A stretch of 64,000 nt of DNA, taken from Mycolicibacterium flavescens. GTDB lineage: Bacteria > Actinomycetota > Actinomycetes > Mycobacteriales > Mycobacteriaceae. Of the stretch, positions 1 to 8,097 are shown piece after piece (position 1 is the stretch's first letter; each line of letters opens with the position of its first letter). The position numbers were made by a program, and so were the translations under genes. The stretch is from contig NZ_MIHA01000009.1 of the NCBI RefSeq assembly GCF_001722335.1, positions 179,676 to 243,675 on the forward strand, given 5' to 3'. The notes beneath the pieces are model-generated. The model searched no databases, had not been told where the DNA came from, and worked only from the letters and a program-made list of their open reading frames with translations.

Positions 1-131
1 ACAAACGGGACAAACCTTGATAACCGTTCCGCATCATCTTTTTGTTCCGGGTTTTGCGCTGTGCGTCGAATTCCACGCCAGGGCTGCGGTCGGGGGCCTG
101 AGCACGACCCTGCTGCAGATCTCGACGGGTC

Positions 132-554
132 TCAGGCGCTGGGCTGGCCCTCGCCGTGGTCGACCAGCCGCTCCAGGGTGTGCTGCCAGTTGGCCGACCG
201 GACGTGGTTGCACATCGCGCGGGTCACCAGGTACAGCGAGGCAGCCGCGCCGGCGACGAACGCCCAGAGCGCGCCGCCCGCGAGCACCGCGCCGAAAACC
301 GCGCCGCTGCCGTCGTACACAGCGGTGCTCACGGCCAGCGCGACCGGGACAGCCACCACCGACACGAACACGGCGAGCAGCAGGACCACGGCTTCGATCT
401 GATCGGTCCTGCGCACCAACGGTTCTCCCCCGCGCAGGTAGGTGAAAACCGGCCACGACGGCAGACCGAGACGGAACGTGGTCATCGCCTCGTCGTTGGC
501 GGCTTCGATGTCGGCTGGACGCCCCTCGGCGGCGTCATGGCGGTGCACGGTCAT
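132..554 (-). CDS. Rv1733c-family two-pass membrane protein, short form
   Basis: A 140-residue membrane protein. Residues 24-60 (MTTFRLGLP, then PLVRRTDQIEAVVLLLAV) and the C-terminal ANWQHTLERL match the ends of the mycobacterial Rv1733c family as I remember it. Helices lie at about 53-78 and 88-111. In Rv1733c these helices are separated by a large outer loop of roughly 85 residues; here only about ten residues separate them, so the loop is missing. The start at 554 has a strong purine-rich ribosome site directly upstream; the next ATG, at 485, is possible. The gene is divergent from a metallophosphoesterase. The family has no firmly known biochemical role, and I infer none. Confidence 0.75.
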   Translation of the reverse strand: MTVHRHDAAEGRPADIEAANDEAMTTFRLGLPSWPVFTYLRGGEPLVRRTDQIEAVVLLLAVFVSVVAVPVALAVSTAVYDGSGAVFGAVLAGGALWAFVAGAAASLYLVTRAMCNHVRSANWQHTLERLVDHGEGQPSA

Positions 555-736
555 TCCCCTTCCTGTCGCGCGATGGTTTGCTGTTCTGTCCATGATCGGC
601 CCGAACAGCGCTGCTGGGCTTGCCCGGGTCAGACAACAAGGCGGGGGTCCTTTGTGGGCGGCCGACAACCCGGGTGCGATCGCACGGCCCGGTAGCGTCG
701 ATGGCATCCCCCTTTGCCGATCGAGACTGAGGTGTC

Positions 737-1936
737 ATGGCGGATACGCCGGCAGAAGTCGTGGAAACCACCCCGCCGAAGCGGCACTTGCAGCGCCGGC
801 GGCGCTGGCGACGAACCCTGATCGTCGCCGCGGTCCTGCTGACCCTGTTCGGTGTGCCGTGGTGGCTGCTGCTGGCCTCCGGCGCGGCCTGGCCGGCGGC
901 GGTGTTCGTCGTCGGTACCGCGCTGTTCGCCGCGGCGCTTGTCGGGTTGCCGACCCTGATGATGCTGGGCCACGGCCGGCGTCATATCGACTGGGCCGCC
1001 GCGACCGGTGATGCGCTGCTGGGCATCGGCTGGGTGCTGTTCGTGTGGTCGGTGTTGGGACAGGTGCTTCGGCTGGTGCTGCACCTCGCGGGGGTCAGCG
1101 ATCCTGCAGCGGCGAGGATCACCACCGCGGCGGTGATCGCGGTCGCGGTGGCGCTACTCGTCTGGGGGAACCGCGAGGCGCTGCGGGTGCCGCGGGTCAA
1201 GGACGTCGACGTTTTCATTGGCGGGCTCGGCCGCGGGCTCGACGGTCTGCGGGTGGTGCTGATCACCGACACGCACTACGGCCCGCTCGACCGCGCGCGA
1301 TGGTCGGCGGCGGTGATCGACCGCGTCAACGAACTCGGCGCCGACGTCGTCTGCCATGTCGGCGACATCGCGGACGGCACGGTCGAGGTCCGCGAACCGC
1401 AGGCCGAACCGCTGGCGTCGGTGCGGGCCGCCTCGGCGCGGGTGTACGTGACCGGGAACCACGAGTACTTCAGCGAGGCCCAGGGCTGGCTCGACTACAT
1501 GGACCGGATCGGGTGGACGGTGCTGCACAACCGGCACATCGTCGTCGAGCGCGGCGGCGACGCGATGGTCATCGCCGGCGTGGACGACGCCACCGCCGGC
1601 TCCTCCGGACTGCACGACCACGGCGCCGACCTCGCCTCCGCGCTGGCCGGCGCCGACCGGGCGCTGCCGGTGCTGCTGCTCGCACACCAACCCAAACAGG
1701 TCGCCGACGCGGTGCGGGCCGGCGTCGATCTGCAGGTCTCCGGGCACACCCACGGCGGCCAGATCTGGCCGTTCAACTTCCTCGTGCGACTCGAGCAACC
1801 GGTGGTGCAGGGGCTGAGCCGGCACGGTGAGCGCACGCAGCTCTACACCAGTCGAGGTACCGGCTTCTGGGGTCCGCCGTTCCGGGTCTTCGCCCCGAGC
1901 GAGATCACGCTGCTGACGCTGCGCCGAATGGAGTGA
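737..1936 (+). CDS. Membrane-anchored metallophosphoesterase (YkuE type)
   Basis: 399 residues. A basic N-terminus (KRHLQRRRRWRR) is followed by about four hydrophobic segments between residues 27 and 145, then a calcineurin-like phosphoesterase domain. The dinuclear-metal motifs are present in order: DTH at 178-180, GDIADG from 209, GNHE at 240-243, LLLAHQP near 314 and GHTHGG at 336-341. Such proteins hydrolyse phosphoester or pyrophosphate bonds; the substrate cannot be read from sequence. A second, clearly related protein is encoded at 29009-30163, and both end with the same FWGPP...I.LLTL pattern. The start has GAGG a few bases upstream. Confidence 0.88.
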   Translation: MADTPAEVVETTPPKRHLQRRRRWRRTLIVAAVLLTLFGVPWWLLLASGAAWPAAVFVVGTALFAAALVGLPTLMMLGHGRRHIDWAAATGDALLGIGWVLFVWSVLGQVLRLVLHLAGVSDPAAARITTAAVIAVAVALLVWGNREALRVPRVKDVDVFIGGLGRGLDGLRVVLITDTHYGPLDRARWSAAVIDRVNELGADVVCHVGDIADGTVEVREPQAEPLASVRAASARVYVTGNHEYFSEAQGWLDYMDRIGWTVLHNRHIVVERGGDAMVIAGVDDATAGSSGLHDHGADLASALAGADRALPVLLLAHQPKQVADAVRAGVDLQVSGHTHGGQIWPFNFLVRLEQPVVQGLSRHGERTQLYTSRGTGFWGPPFRVFAPSEITLLTLRRME

Positions 1937-1996
1937 ACGTTTTCGGCGGCGATGCCGTCTTGATTACTGCAACGTGACGGAAATGGAGCAGTGATC

Positions 1997-3634
1997 ATGG
2001 GCGAAACCGCCGACGGGGCAGGCGTATCGGGCGACCAGGCGGGTCTGGTCGACCGGGTGCGGTCCAATCAGGCGCGGCTACGGGCAGCGCTGCGCCCGCA
2101 CTACGACTTCGTGGTCTGCGGATCGGGATCGTCGGGGTCGGTGGCGGCCCGTCGTCTCGCGGAGAACGCTTCGGTGCACGTGCTGCTGCTGGAAGCCGGC
2201 GGCGACGACGACGTGCCCGCCGTGCGCAACGCCGGCCAGTGGCCGTTGAACCTGGACACCGAACGGGACTGGCAGTTCGTCGCTGCCCCCAATCCCCACC
2301 TCAACGGCCGGTCCATCCCGATGAACATGGGCAAGGTCCTCGGCGGCGGGTCGAGCATCAACGTGATGGTGTGGTCCCGCGGGCACCGAAACGACTGGGA
2401 CTACTTCGCTTCCGAAGCGGGCGACCCGCGGTGGGGGTATGAGTCCGTCCTCGACATCTACCGGCGAATCGAGGACTGGCAGGGGGTGCCCGACCCGCAC
2501 TACCGCGGGACCGGAGGCAACGTGTTCGTGCAGCCCGCGCCGGATCCGAGCCCGGTGGCGCCGGCACTCGTCGCCGCCGCAGCGCACGCCGGCATACCGA
2601 CGTTCGACCATCCGAACGGCAAGATGATGGAAGGTGAAGGCGGAGCGGCGATCTGCGACATCCGGGTGCGCGACGGTATTCGGCAGTCGGTGTTCCGCTC
2701 GTACACCTACCCGTACATGGACCGGCCGAACCTGACCGTGTTGACCGGCGCGCTGGTGACCCGGGTGATATTGGACGGCGGCCGGGCGACCGGCGTGGAG
2801 TTCGTCCGCGACGGGCAGACCCACCGCGTCGGCGCGACATCGGAGGTGGTGCTCAGCCTGGGAGCGATCCACACGCCGAAAGCGTTGATGCTCAGCGGGA
2901 TCGGCGACTCCGGCCAGCTGAGCGGATTCGGTATTCCGACCGTCCAACACCTGCCGGGGGTGGGGCAGAACCTGCAGGACCACCCGGGTATCGGATGTGT
3001 CTGGGAGTACCGCGAGCCGATCGCGCCGCGCAACGCCGGAAGCGAGGCCACCTATTTCTGGAAGAGCGACCCGAGCCTGGACGCTCCCGATCTGCAGGTC
3101 TGCCAGGTCGAGTTCCCGCTCGCGAGCGCCGAATGCGCGCGGCAGTGCGATATGCCCGAAGCGGGCTGGACGCTCTACACCGGGCTGGTCCGCCCGCAGA
3201 GTAGAGGATCGGTGCGGCTGAGCGGACCGCGTCCGAACGACCCGGTGCGCGTCGACCCCAACATGCTCTCCGACCCAGCCGACGTGCGCGCCGCGATCGC
3301 CGGCGTCGAGTTGAGCCGCGAGGTCGGCAACGCCGCGCCGCTGGCGCCGTTCGCGAAACGCGAAGTGATGCCGGGGGATCGGACGGAGACCGAGCTACTG
3401 CGGTTCATCCGCGACGCCGCGGCGACCTACTGGCACCAGAGCTGTACCGCCAAGATGGGCCGCGACGAGATGTCGGTCGTCGACGCCGAACTGCGCGTGT
3501 ACGGCATCGACGGGTTGCGCATCGCCGACGCGTCGATCATGCCGCGGGTCACCACCGGCAACACCATGGCGCCGTCGGTGGTGATCGGCGAGCGCGCCGC
3601 CGAGCTCATCGGTGAGACGCACGGGTTGTCGTAG
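1997..3634 (+). CDS. GMC-family FAD oxidoreductase
   Basis: About 545 residues, the usual length for glucose-methanol-choline oxidoreductases. The ADP-binding fold is visible near the N-terminus (DFVVCGSGSSGSVAARRLAE). It is followed by the GMC signature GKVLGGGSSINVMVWSRG and, near the C-terminus, by YWHQSCTAKMG, which carries the active-site histidine, and the closing TTGNTMAPSVVIGERAAE. It should oxidise an alcohol using FAD; the substrate is unknown. GGAG at 1985-1988 is well placed for ATG 1997 and too close for the in-frame GTG at 1991, so I prefer 1997. It appears to be transcribed alone. Confidence 0.88.
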   Translation: MGETADGAGVSGDQAGLVDRVRSNQARLRAALRPHYDFVVCGSGSSGSVAARRLAENASVHVLLLEAGGDDDVPAVRNAGQWPLNLDTERDWQFVAAPNPHLNGRSIPMNMGKVLGGGSSINVMVWSRGHRNDWDYFASEAGDPRWGYESVLDIYRRIEDWQGVPDPHYRGTGGNVFVQPAPDPSPVAPALVAAAAHAGIPTFDHPNGKMMEGEGGAAICDIRVRDGIRQSVFRSYTYPYMDRPNLTVLTGALVTRVILDGGRATGVEFVRDGQTHRVGATSEVVLSLGAIHTPKALMLSGIGDSGQLSGFGIPTVQHLPGVGQNLQDHPGIGCVWEYREPIAPRNAGSEATYFWKSDPSLDAPDLQVCQVEFPLASAECARQCDMPEAGWTLYTGLVRPQSRGSVRLSGPRPNDPVRVDPNMLSDPADVRAAIAGVELSREVGNAAPLAPFAKREVMPGDRTETELLRFIRDAAATYWHQSCTAKMGRDEMSVVDAELRVYGIDGLRIADASIMPRVTTGNTMAPSVVIGERAAELIGETHGLS

Positions 3635-3658
3635 CGCCGGGGGTCGGCCGGACGGTCA

Positions 3659-3902
3659 CGAGCGTCGGGTTTTAGGCGTGTTTCGGCCGGTTTCGCGCGA
3701 TAGTTTCGACGCTCGGCGGGGCTGGGTGTGGCTGGGGTGGCGCGGTGGTCGCGAGCGTCGGGTTTTTGGTGTGTTTCGGCCGGTTTCGCGCGATAGTTTC
3801 GACGCTCGGCGAGGCTGGGGTGCGGCTGGGGTCGGCCGGACGGTCGTGAGCGTCGGGTTATTTGCGTGTTTCGGCCGGTTTCGCGCGATAGTTTCGACGC
3901 TC
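3659..3902. repeat. Three tandem hairpin-forming repeats
   Basis: The 315-base gap 3635-3949 has no gene. It holds three copies of a unit with a period of 93-95 bases. In each copy GAGCGTCG is followed about 40 bases later by its exact reverse complement CGACGCTC: 3660-3667/3707-3714, 3753-3760/3800-3807 and 3848-3855/3895-3902. The sequence inside is nearly identical between copies and includes TTTCGGCCGGTTTCGCGCGA. The linkers are diverged, G-rich GGCTGGGG runs. The array lies between two convergent genes. It may be an intergenic repeat element that has multiplied, or a bidirectional transcription-end structure; it has no T-run. Confidence 0.85.
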
Positions 3903-3949
3903 GGCGGGGCTGGGGTGCGTCAAGGTTCGGCGCCGGGGACAGCCGAGAG

Positions 3950-4777
3950 TCAGCCGAACTCCAGCATCGTGTAGGCGCCGCGATAGTTGCGGACAGGCGT
4001 GAAGTGCCAGAACGCGGGAAACACCTTGTCGAAGAAGAAGCCACGCCCGCGGGGCATCGGCAGATCGTGCACGGCGCGGACACCCGGCACCGTGTTCGCC
4101 AGGTCGGCGAGCTCGTCCGCCGACAGGCTGAACGGCATCGGCGGCACACGGTAACTCTTCGACGATCGCAGCCCTTTCGGCGCGAACCGCTTCACCATCA
4201 CCGGCGGTAGATCGAACAGCATCCGTCCACCCGGAAAGCGCTTGGCGCAGTTGGTGATCAGGTCCATCGCCTCCGCGGGCTGAAGATACATCAGCAGTCC
4301 CTCGGCGGTGATGAACACGCCCTCGCTGGTGTCGACGCGGTCCATCCAGCTGTAGTCCAGCGCCGATTGTGCGAGCACCTCGATCCGCGGCGACGACGGC
4401 AGAAGCTTGGTGCGCAGTTCGACGATCGGTTCGAGGTCGACGGTGAGCCACCGGAACTGCGCGTCGGGGATCTGCGCGTTCAACCGCCAGAACGTGGTCT
4501 GCAAGCCCTCGGCGAGCGCGACGACGGTAGCGCGCGGATGCGAGCGCAGGAACTCCGCCGTGGCGCGGTCGAAGGCCAGCGAGCGCAGCGCCAGCTCCTG
4601 GCCCTTGCGGCCGAACTTGTCGAAGTCGAAGTCGATGGCGTCGACAAGTCGGATCGCCATCGGGTCGTCGATGATGGCCCTCGGGTGGCGCGCCTGATGT
4701 GCGCGCCCGTACAGGGTCAGCAGCGCGGTCTCGGAGACCCCGCGCAGGTCGCTGGCGTCGATGCGGTCGTCCACCAC
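3950..4777 (-). CDS. LCM/PPM1-family SAM-dependent methyltransferase
   Basis: 275 residues. The N-terminal part (SETALLTLYGRAHQARHP, then DPMAIRLVDAIDFDF) and the AdoMet-binding stretch ATVVALAEGLQTTFWRLN resemble the leucine-carboxyl-methyltransferase-like family that is expanded in mycobacteria. The acidic end of a later strand (WLTVDLEPIVELR) and VFITAEGLLMYL also fit. The methyl acceptor is unknown. The gene lies 22 bases downstream of the oxidase-subunit IV-like gene on the same strand and could be the last gene of that operon. Confidence 0.8.
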   Translation of the reverse strand: MVDDRIDASDLRGVSETALLTLYGRAHQARHPRAIIDDPMAIRLVDAIDFDFDKFGRKGQELALRSLAFDRATAEFLRSHPRATVVALAEGLQTTFWRLNAQIPDAQFRWLTVDLEPIVELRTKLLPSSPRIEVLAQSALDYSWMDRVDTSEGVFITAEGLLMYLQPAEAMDLITNCAKRFPGGRMLFDLPPVMVKRFAPKGLRSSKSYRVPPMPFSLSADELADLANTVPGVRAVHDLPMPRGRGFFFDKVFPAFWHFTPVRNYRGAYTMLEFG

Positions 4778-4799
4778 ATCGAACCTACCGAACGGGTCG

Positions 4800-5081
4800 T
4801 CACACCAGATAGATCACGAACACCGCGACCAGCAGCAGACCCAGCCAGGCGTCGGTGGACCGCCGAAGCCAGCGCGGTGCGGTGCTCACCTCCATGAAGT
4901 TGCGGAAGATCAGTCGGACCTTGACCGCGGTGAGTACCAGCACCAGCGCGGTGATCGGCGCGCTGGCGCGCACGGTGTCGGTGAAGTGCGCGGGCGCCAG
5001 CCACCAGGCCCCGATGGTGATCGCCGTCAGCACGACCCATGTCCAGGTCATGGTGCGCGCCTCGCCGGTGGTCTCGGTCAT
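4800..5081 (-). CDS. Cytochrome c oxidase subunit IV-like membrane protein
   Basis: 93 residues with three predicted helices (about 13-30, 40-58 and 78-93), the form of the prokaryotic oxidase subunit IV family (COX4_pro). The stretch TAVKVRLIFRNFMEVSTAPRWLR is typical of it. The start at 5081 has GAGG five bases upstream. The gene lies two bases after the stop of the subunit III-like gene, so the two are probably translated together. No oxidase subunit I or II is in the window, so this is not a complete terminal oxidase here. Confidence 0.8.
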   Translation of the reverse strand: MTETTGEARTMTWTWVVLTAITIGAWWLAPAHFTDTVRASAPITALVLVLTAVKVRLIFRNFMEVSTAPRWLRRSTDAWLGLLLVAVFVIYLV

Positions 5082-5083
5082 GA

Positions 5084-5677
5084 TCACCTCATCACGTAGA
5101 GCAGGCCGAAGATGACGACCCACAACAGGTCGACCATGTGCCAGTACACCGCGCCGGACTCGACCATCGAGGTGCGACGCCGGCCCGGGTTGCGCAGTTC
5201 CCGGACCACCACGCCCAGCACGATCAGCCCGATCAGCACATGGACCAGGTGCACGCCGGTCAGCACGTAGTAGAACGCGTAGAACATCTCCGAATTCGTA
5301 TGCCCGGCCGAGATCTTGGCCGCCCACTCGTATCCCTTGACCACCATGAACAGCACCCCGCAGGCGCCGCCGGCGTACACCAACCGGATCGCTTTGGCGG
5401 GATGGCCCGCCCTGGCGGCCAGCACGCTGCGCGCGATGAACCACGAACTCGTCAGCAGGATCACGGTGTTGAGCACGCCGAGGTTGATGTCGAGGTGCTG
5501 CTGGGCGGCCAGGAACTCCGCGGGGTTCATCGCGCGGTAGACCATGAAGATGACGAAGTAACCGGCGAAGATGATCAGGTCGCCGAGCACCATCACCCAC
5601 ATGTCGACGTCTCCGGGCAGCCGCCCGGCGGCGCGACGGTCCACCGTCGACGAGGTCAGCGAATCAGGTTGTGTCAC
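5084..5677 (-). CDS. Cytochrome c oxidase subunit III-like (NorE-like) protein
   Basis: 197 residues from a GTG start with GGGA six bases upstream. There are five helices at about 26-47, 66-87, 97-115, 134-158 and 178-196. HLVHVLIGL (His143) and YWHMVDLLWVVIFGLLY (His180, Asp183) are the conserved features of haem-copper oxidase subunit III and of the short NorE form that accompanies nitric oxide reductase. No catalytic subunit is encoded nearby. It lies between a six-helix unknown protein and the subunit IV-like gene in a tight operon. It may join an oxidase encoded elsewhere or work in a separate complex with the two upstream proteins. Confidence 0.83.
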   Translation of the reverse strand: MTQPDSLTSSTVDRRAAGRLPGDVDMWVMVLGDLIIFAGYFVIFMVYRAMNPAEFLAAQQHLDINLGVLNTVILLTSSWFIARSVLAARAGHPAKAIRLVYAGGACGVLFMVVKGYEWAAKISAGHTNSEMFYAFYYVLTGVHLVHVLIGLIVLGVVVRELRNPGRRRTSMVESGAVYWHMVDLLWVVIFGLLYVMR

Positions 5678-5688
5678 CGTGTTTCCCG

Positions 5689-6438
5689 TCAGTCCAGACC
5701 CGGCGCGTCGACGGGTTCGCGGGCGGTGGCCCGTCGTAGCAGCATGATCAGTGCGCCCAGCCAGACGGTGAAGACCACCACCGACCACCAGAACGCCAGG
5801 GACCCGTTCCAGGCGAATGGCCCGCTGTAGAAGACGAACATCTGCGTCGCGATGACCTCGGTCACGATCTGCCAGATCGTCACGTAGGCAAACCATTTCG
5901 GGAAGATCTCGTTCTTGTCGTAGAGGATCGCGATCGCGAACACCAGGTAGGCGGCCGAGAAGCAGCCCAGCGATCCGTTGTACGACAGCATGCCGAGGTC
6001 GTAGAGCATGCTGACGATCTCGGGGTCACGATCGGCGCGGAACGCGGCGGTCAGGAAGCACACCGCGACGAGGAGGAAGCCCGGCAGCGCCCCGACGCCC
6101 ATGCCGCCGATGTAGCCGTAGGCAAAGACCGAGCCCACCGACATGCGCTTGATGTGGTAGGCGACCAGCCCGTTGGTCACCGCCGCGCCGCCGAGCAGGA
6201 TCAGCAGCAGGCAGAACCCGATCTGGATGGTCAGCCCGTTCTCCGCGAAGAAGTTGACCTTGTCGGCGGCGCTCACATCCGGCCGCGGCGGCGGTGTCAC
6301 CCGGGCGAGTACACAGATGATCACACCGAACACCGCGTACCAGGTGGGGAAGAACCAGCACACCCACCGGACGTCGCGCTTACCGCCGGCCGCCTCGCCC
6401 GTCGGGTCGGCGGACCGGCGTGCGGTCAGGATGCTCAC
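5689..6438 (-). CDS. Six-helix membrane protein, copy B (unknown function)
   Basis: 249 residues with about six helices and no motif I can tie to a known activity. It is a paralogue of the gene before it (6435-7178). Both contain F(F/Y)AEN after the first helix, KRM...FAY in the middle, FR.DR.PE.V..L.D, FPKW and SGP.AW.G.L.FW near the end. Its GTG start overlaps the TGA of copy A (6435-6438), a sign of translational coupling. The subunit III-like gene begins 11 bases after its stop. The two copies probably form a heteromer that partners the oxidase-like subunits. Confidence 0.8.
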   Translation of the reverse strand: MSILTARRSADPTGEAAGGKRDVRWVCWFFPTWYAVFGVIICVLARVTPPPRPDVSAADKVNFFAENGLTIQIGFCLLLILLGGAAVTNGLVAYHIKRMSVGSVFAYGYIGGMGVGALPGFLLVAVCFLTAAFRADRDPEIVSMLYDLGMLSYNGSLGCFSAAYLVFAIAILYDKNEIFPKWFAYVTIWQIVTEVIATQMFVFYSGPFAWNGSLAFWWSVVVFTVWLGALIMLLRRATAREPVDAPGLD

Positions 6439-7178
6439 CGGATGACTTCTTCCTCGCGCGCCTGGCGCAGCACCGCCCGCCGCAGCACGAAGAACATCAC
6501 GATCACGAACGCCGCGAAGGCGCCGTTGCGCAACCAGAACGACAGCAGGCCGTCCCAGGCCAGCGGGCCGCTGTCGAACACCGCCGCGCCGGCGGCGGGG
6601 ATCATCGCGATTCCGGTGGCCAGCGAGTAGTGCCCGACCCAGCGCGGAAAGACCGGATCGGGGCCGTCGTCGAAGTAGACCGCCACCGCGAGCAGGACGA
6701 ACTGGGTGACGACCATCCCGACCGGCGCGATGAACACGATCCAGGCGAAATCGTTGAGCACCATCACCAACTCCGGGTTGCGGCCGGGCCGGAACGCCGC
6801 GACCAGGAAGAAGATGTTCGACAACGCGAAAATCGTTGCGCCGCTGACGACTGCGGTGAGGTAGCAGTAGGCGAAGACGTGGCTCTGGGTCTTCATCCGC
6901 TTCATCTGCACCACGATCACCATGAAGAACGGCAGGATCATGATCCCGCACAGGTTGAACGTCACCTGGCTGAAGCGGATCCAGGCGGTGTTCTCGGCGT
7001 AGAACGCGGCGACCTGTTCGGCGGACAGCGTCGGCGACAGCGGCGGCCAGAAGCCCGGGAACGCCAACAACGCGACCAGCAACACCGCCCCCACCGCCGG
7101 ACCCGTCCACAGGCTCACCCACTGCGCCTTGATGTTGCCCGCCTTCGGCAGGTCCTGGACCTGCTCGAGGATCTGCAC
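6435..7178 (-). CDS. Six-helix membrane protein, copy A (unknown function)
   Basis: 247 residues and first gene of the operon. It begins at a GTG with GGAGGG six bases upstream. Six hydrophobic segments follow a short soluble N-terminus (QILEQVQDLPKAGN). The sequence is related to copy B downstream along its whole length, so the pair arose by duplication. I see no haem-ligand pattern or catalytic motif. It is divergent from a TetR gene, and the shared intergenic region carries two copies of one palindrome. TetR control is therefore likely. Confidence 0.8.
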   Translation of the reverse strand: MQILEQVQDLPKAGNIKAQWVSLWTGPAVGAVLLVALLAFPGFWPPLSPTLSAEQVAAFYAENTAWIRFSQVTFNLCGIMILPFFMVIVVQMKRMKTQSHVFAYCYLTAVVSGATIFALSNIFFLVAAFRPGRNPELVMVLNDFAWIVFIAPVGMVVTQFVLLAVAVYFDDGPDPVFPRWVGHYSLATGIAMIPAAGAAVFDSGPLAWDGLLSFWLRNGAFAAFVIVMFFVLRRAVLRQAREEEVIR

Positions 7179-7193
7179 GAGTGTCCCTCCGTA

Positions 7194-7205
7194 TGACTCA
7201 AGTCA
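7194..7205. promoter_or_regulatory. Operator candidate 1 (TGACTCAAGTCA)
   Basis: The arms TGACT and AGTCA are exact inverted repeats around a CA centre. The site lies 16 bases upstream of the GTG of the six-helix-protein operon. On the minus strand it reads TGACTTGAGTCA, which matches operator candidate 2 at 11 of 12 positions. It is the probable site for the divergent TetR repressor to block the operon. Confidence 0.6.
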
Positions 7206-7310
7206 GATAACTGACACCACACCGGCGGGCCTGAGCAGCGCGAAACACCTTGCAGTAGCCGGTACTGTCGGGTCGACGGTAGCGGCTTCGGGTCGAGAAC
7301 GGAAGAACAT

Positions 7311-7328
7311 TTCTGATTTGAGTCAGAA
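7311..7328. promoter_or_regulatory. Operator candidate 2 (TTCTGA-N6-TCAGAA)
   Basis: An 18-base inverted repeat: outer arms TTCTGA and TCAGAA are exact, and the inner core TGATTTGAGTCA matches candidate 1. It lies 52 bases before the tetR start, a good position for autoregulation. The two sites are about 117 bases apart, one near each divergent gene. Confidence 0.6.
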
Positions 7329-7379
7329 CGCTACGCGCTATGGTGCCGGGGGAGTGGTCACGAGAGACGGAGCCGGCCG

Positions 7380-7997
7380 GTGCCGAAGACGGACAAACCC
7401 GAACGGGTGAGCAAGGGGTTGCAGACCCGCGAGCGGCTGCTCGGCGCGGCGATCGCCGAGTTCAAGCGCGCGGGGATCGCCGCCGCGGACGTCGGTGCCG
7501 TCGTCGCCGCCGCAGGCGTCGCGCATGCCACGTTCTACTTCCACTTCCCGACCAAGGAGCACGTCCTTCTCGAACTCGAGCGCCGCGAACAGGAACGCAT
7601 GGCCGCCGAGCTGACCCGCTTCTACCGGCGCGACCACGATGTCCGCGCCACACTGGCCAAGGCGGTCGACGGGCTCGAGGCGCTCGAGCGTCGGCTGGGC
7701 GCGCGGCTGTTCAAAGACTTTCTGGCACTGCATTTCTCGACCACCCGCCCGCCGTCGGAGGAATGGTCCACGCATCCGGTGATCGTGGCGGTGGTCGAGG
7801 AGCTGCAGCGTGCCCAGCAGCGCGGCGAGATCCCGGCCGAGGTGGACGTGATGCTCAACGGGGTGTCGTTTCTGGTCGGGCTCTACGCCCTGCTGATCAC
7901 GATGCCCGAGGCGCGCGAGATCCGCCGCCCGGTCATCGAGGAGTACCTGACCACGTACATGTACGGGTTGCGGGTGCTGAGTCCGCCCCGCGGGTGA
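7380..7997 (+). CDS. TetR-family regulator of the oxidase-like operon
   Basis: 205 residues from a GTG start with GGAG seven bases upstream. The N-terminal helix-turn-helix is clear (TRERLLGAAIAEFKRAGI, then ATFYFHFPTKEHVLLELERRE, about residues 15-70). It ends in a helical ligand domain. It is transcribed away from the membrane operon at 4800-7178. The intergenic region holds two matching palindromes, so it most likely represses both itself and that operon. The inducer is unknown. Confidence 0.88.
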   Translation: MPKTDKPERVSKGLQTRERLLGAAIAEFKRAGIAAADVGAVVAAAGVAHATFYFHFPTKEHVLLELERREQERMAAELTRFYRRDHDVRATLAKAVDGLEALERRLGARLFKDFLALHFSTTRPPSEEWSTHPVIVAVVEELQRAQQRGEIPAEVDVMLNGVSFLVGLYALLITMPEAREIRRPVIEEYLTTYMYGLRVLSPPRG

Positions 7998-8022
7998 GCC
8001 CACCGTGCGATGATGCGGCCAC

Positions 8023-8048
8023 GTTTGTCGAACGGCGGCGTGGGGGAT
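8023..8048 (+). promoter_or_regulatory. Possible SigF-type promoter
   Basis: GTTT at 8023-8026, a 16-base spacer, then GGGGAT at 8043-8048. The mycobacterial SigF consensus is GTTT-N15-17-GGGTAT, so one base of the -10 differs. It would start transcription about 40 bases before the acyltransferase gene. Confidence 0.35.
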
Positions 8049-8097
8049 GTACACACCACGTTTCCTCAGACTCAGCGCGCTTCGACAAGGGGGCCTC

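Noticed and set aside
1..131. Possible gene at the left edge
   Set aside because: No ribosome site or family match in the short frames there; it looks like intergenic DNA after the Rv1733c-like gene.
3659..3902. CRISPR array
   Set aside because: Only three units with a 93-95 base period and a repeat far longer than CRISPR repeats. No cas genes; spacers are G-rich and alike.
3612..4149. Open frames across the triple repeat
   Set aside because: They translate the hairpin units into repeated Arg/Ser/Phe text. The inverted-repeat pattern shows that the DNA is structural, not coding.
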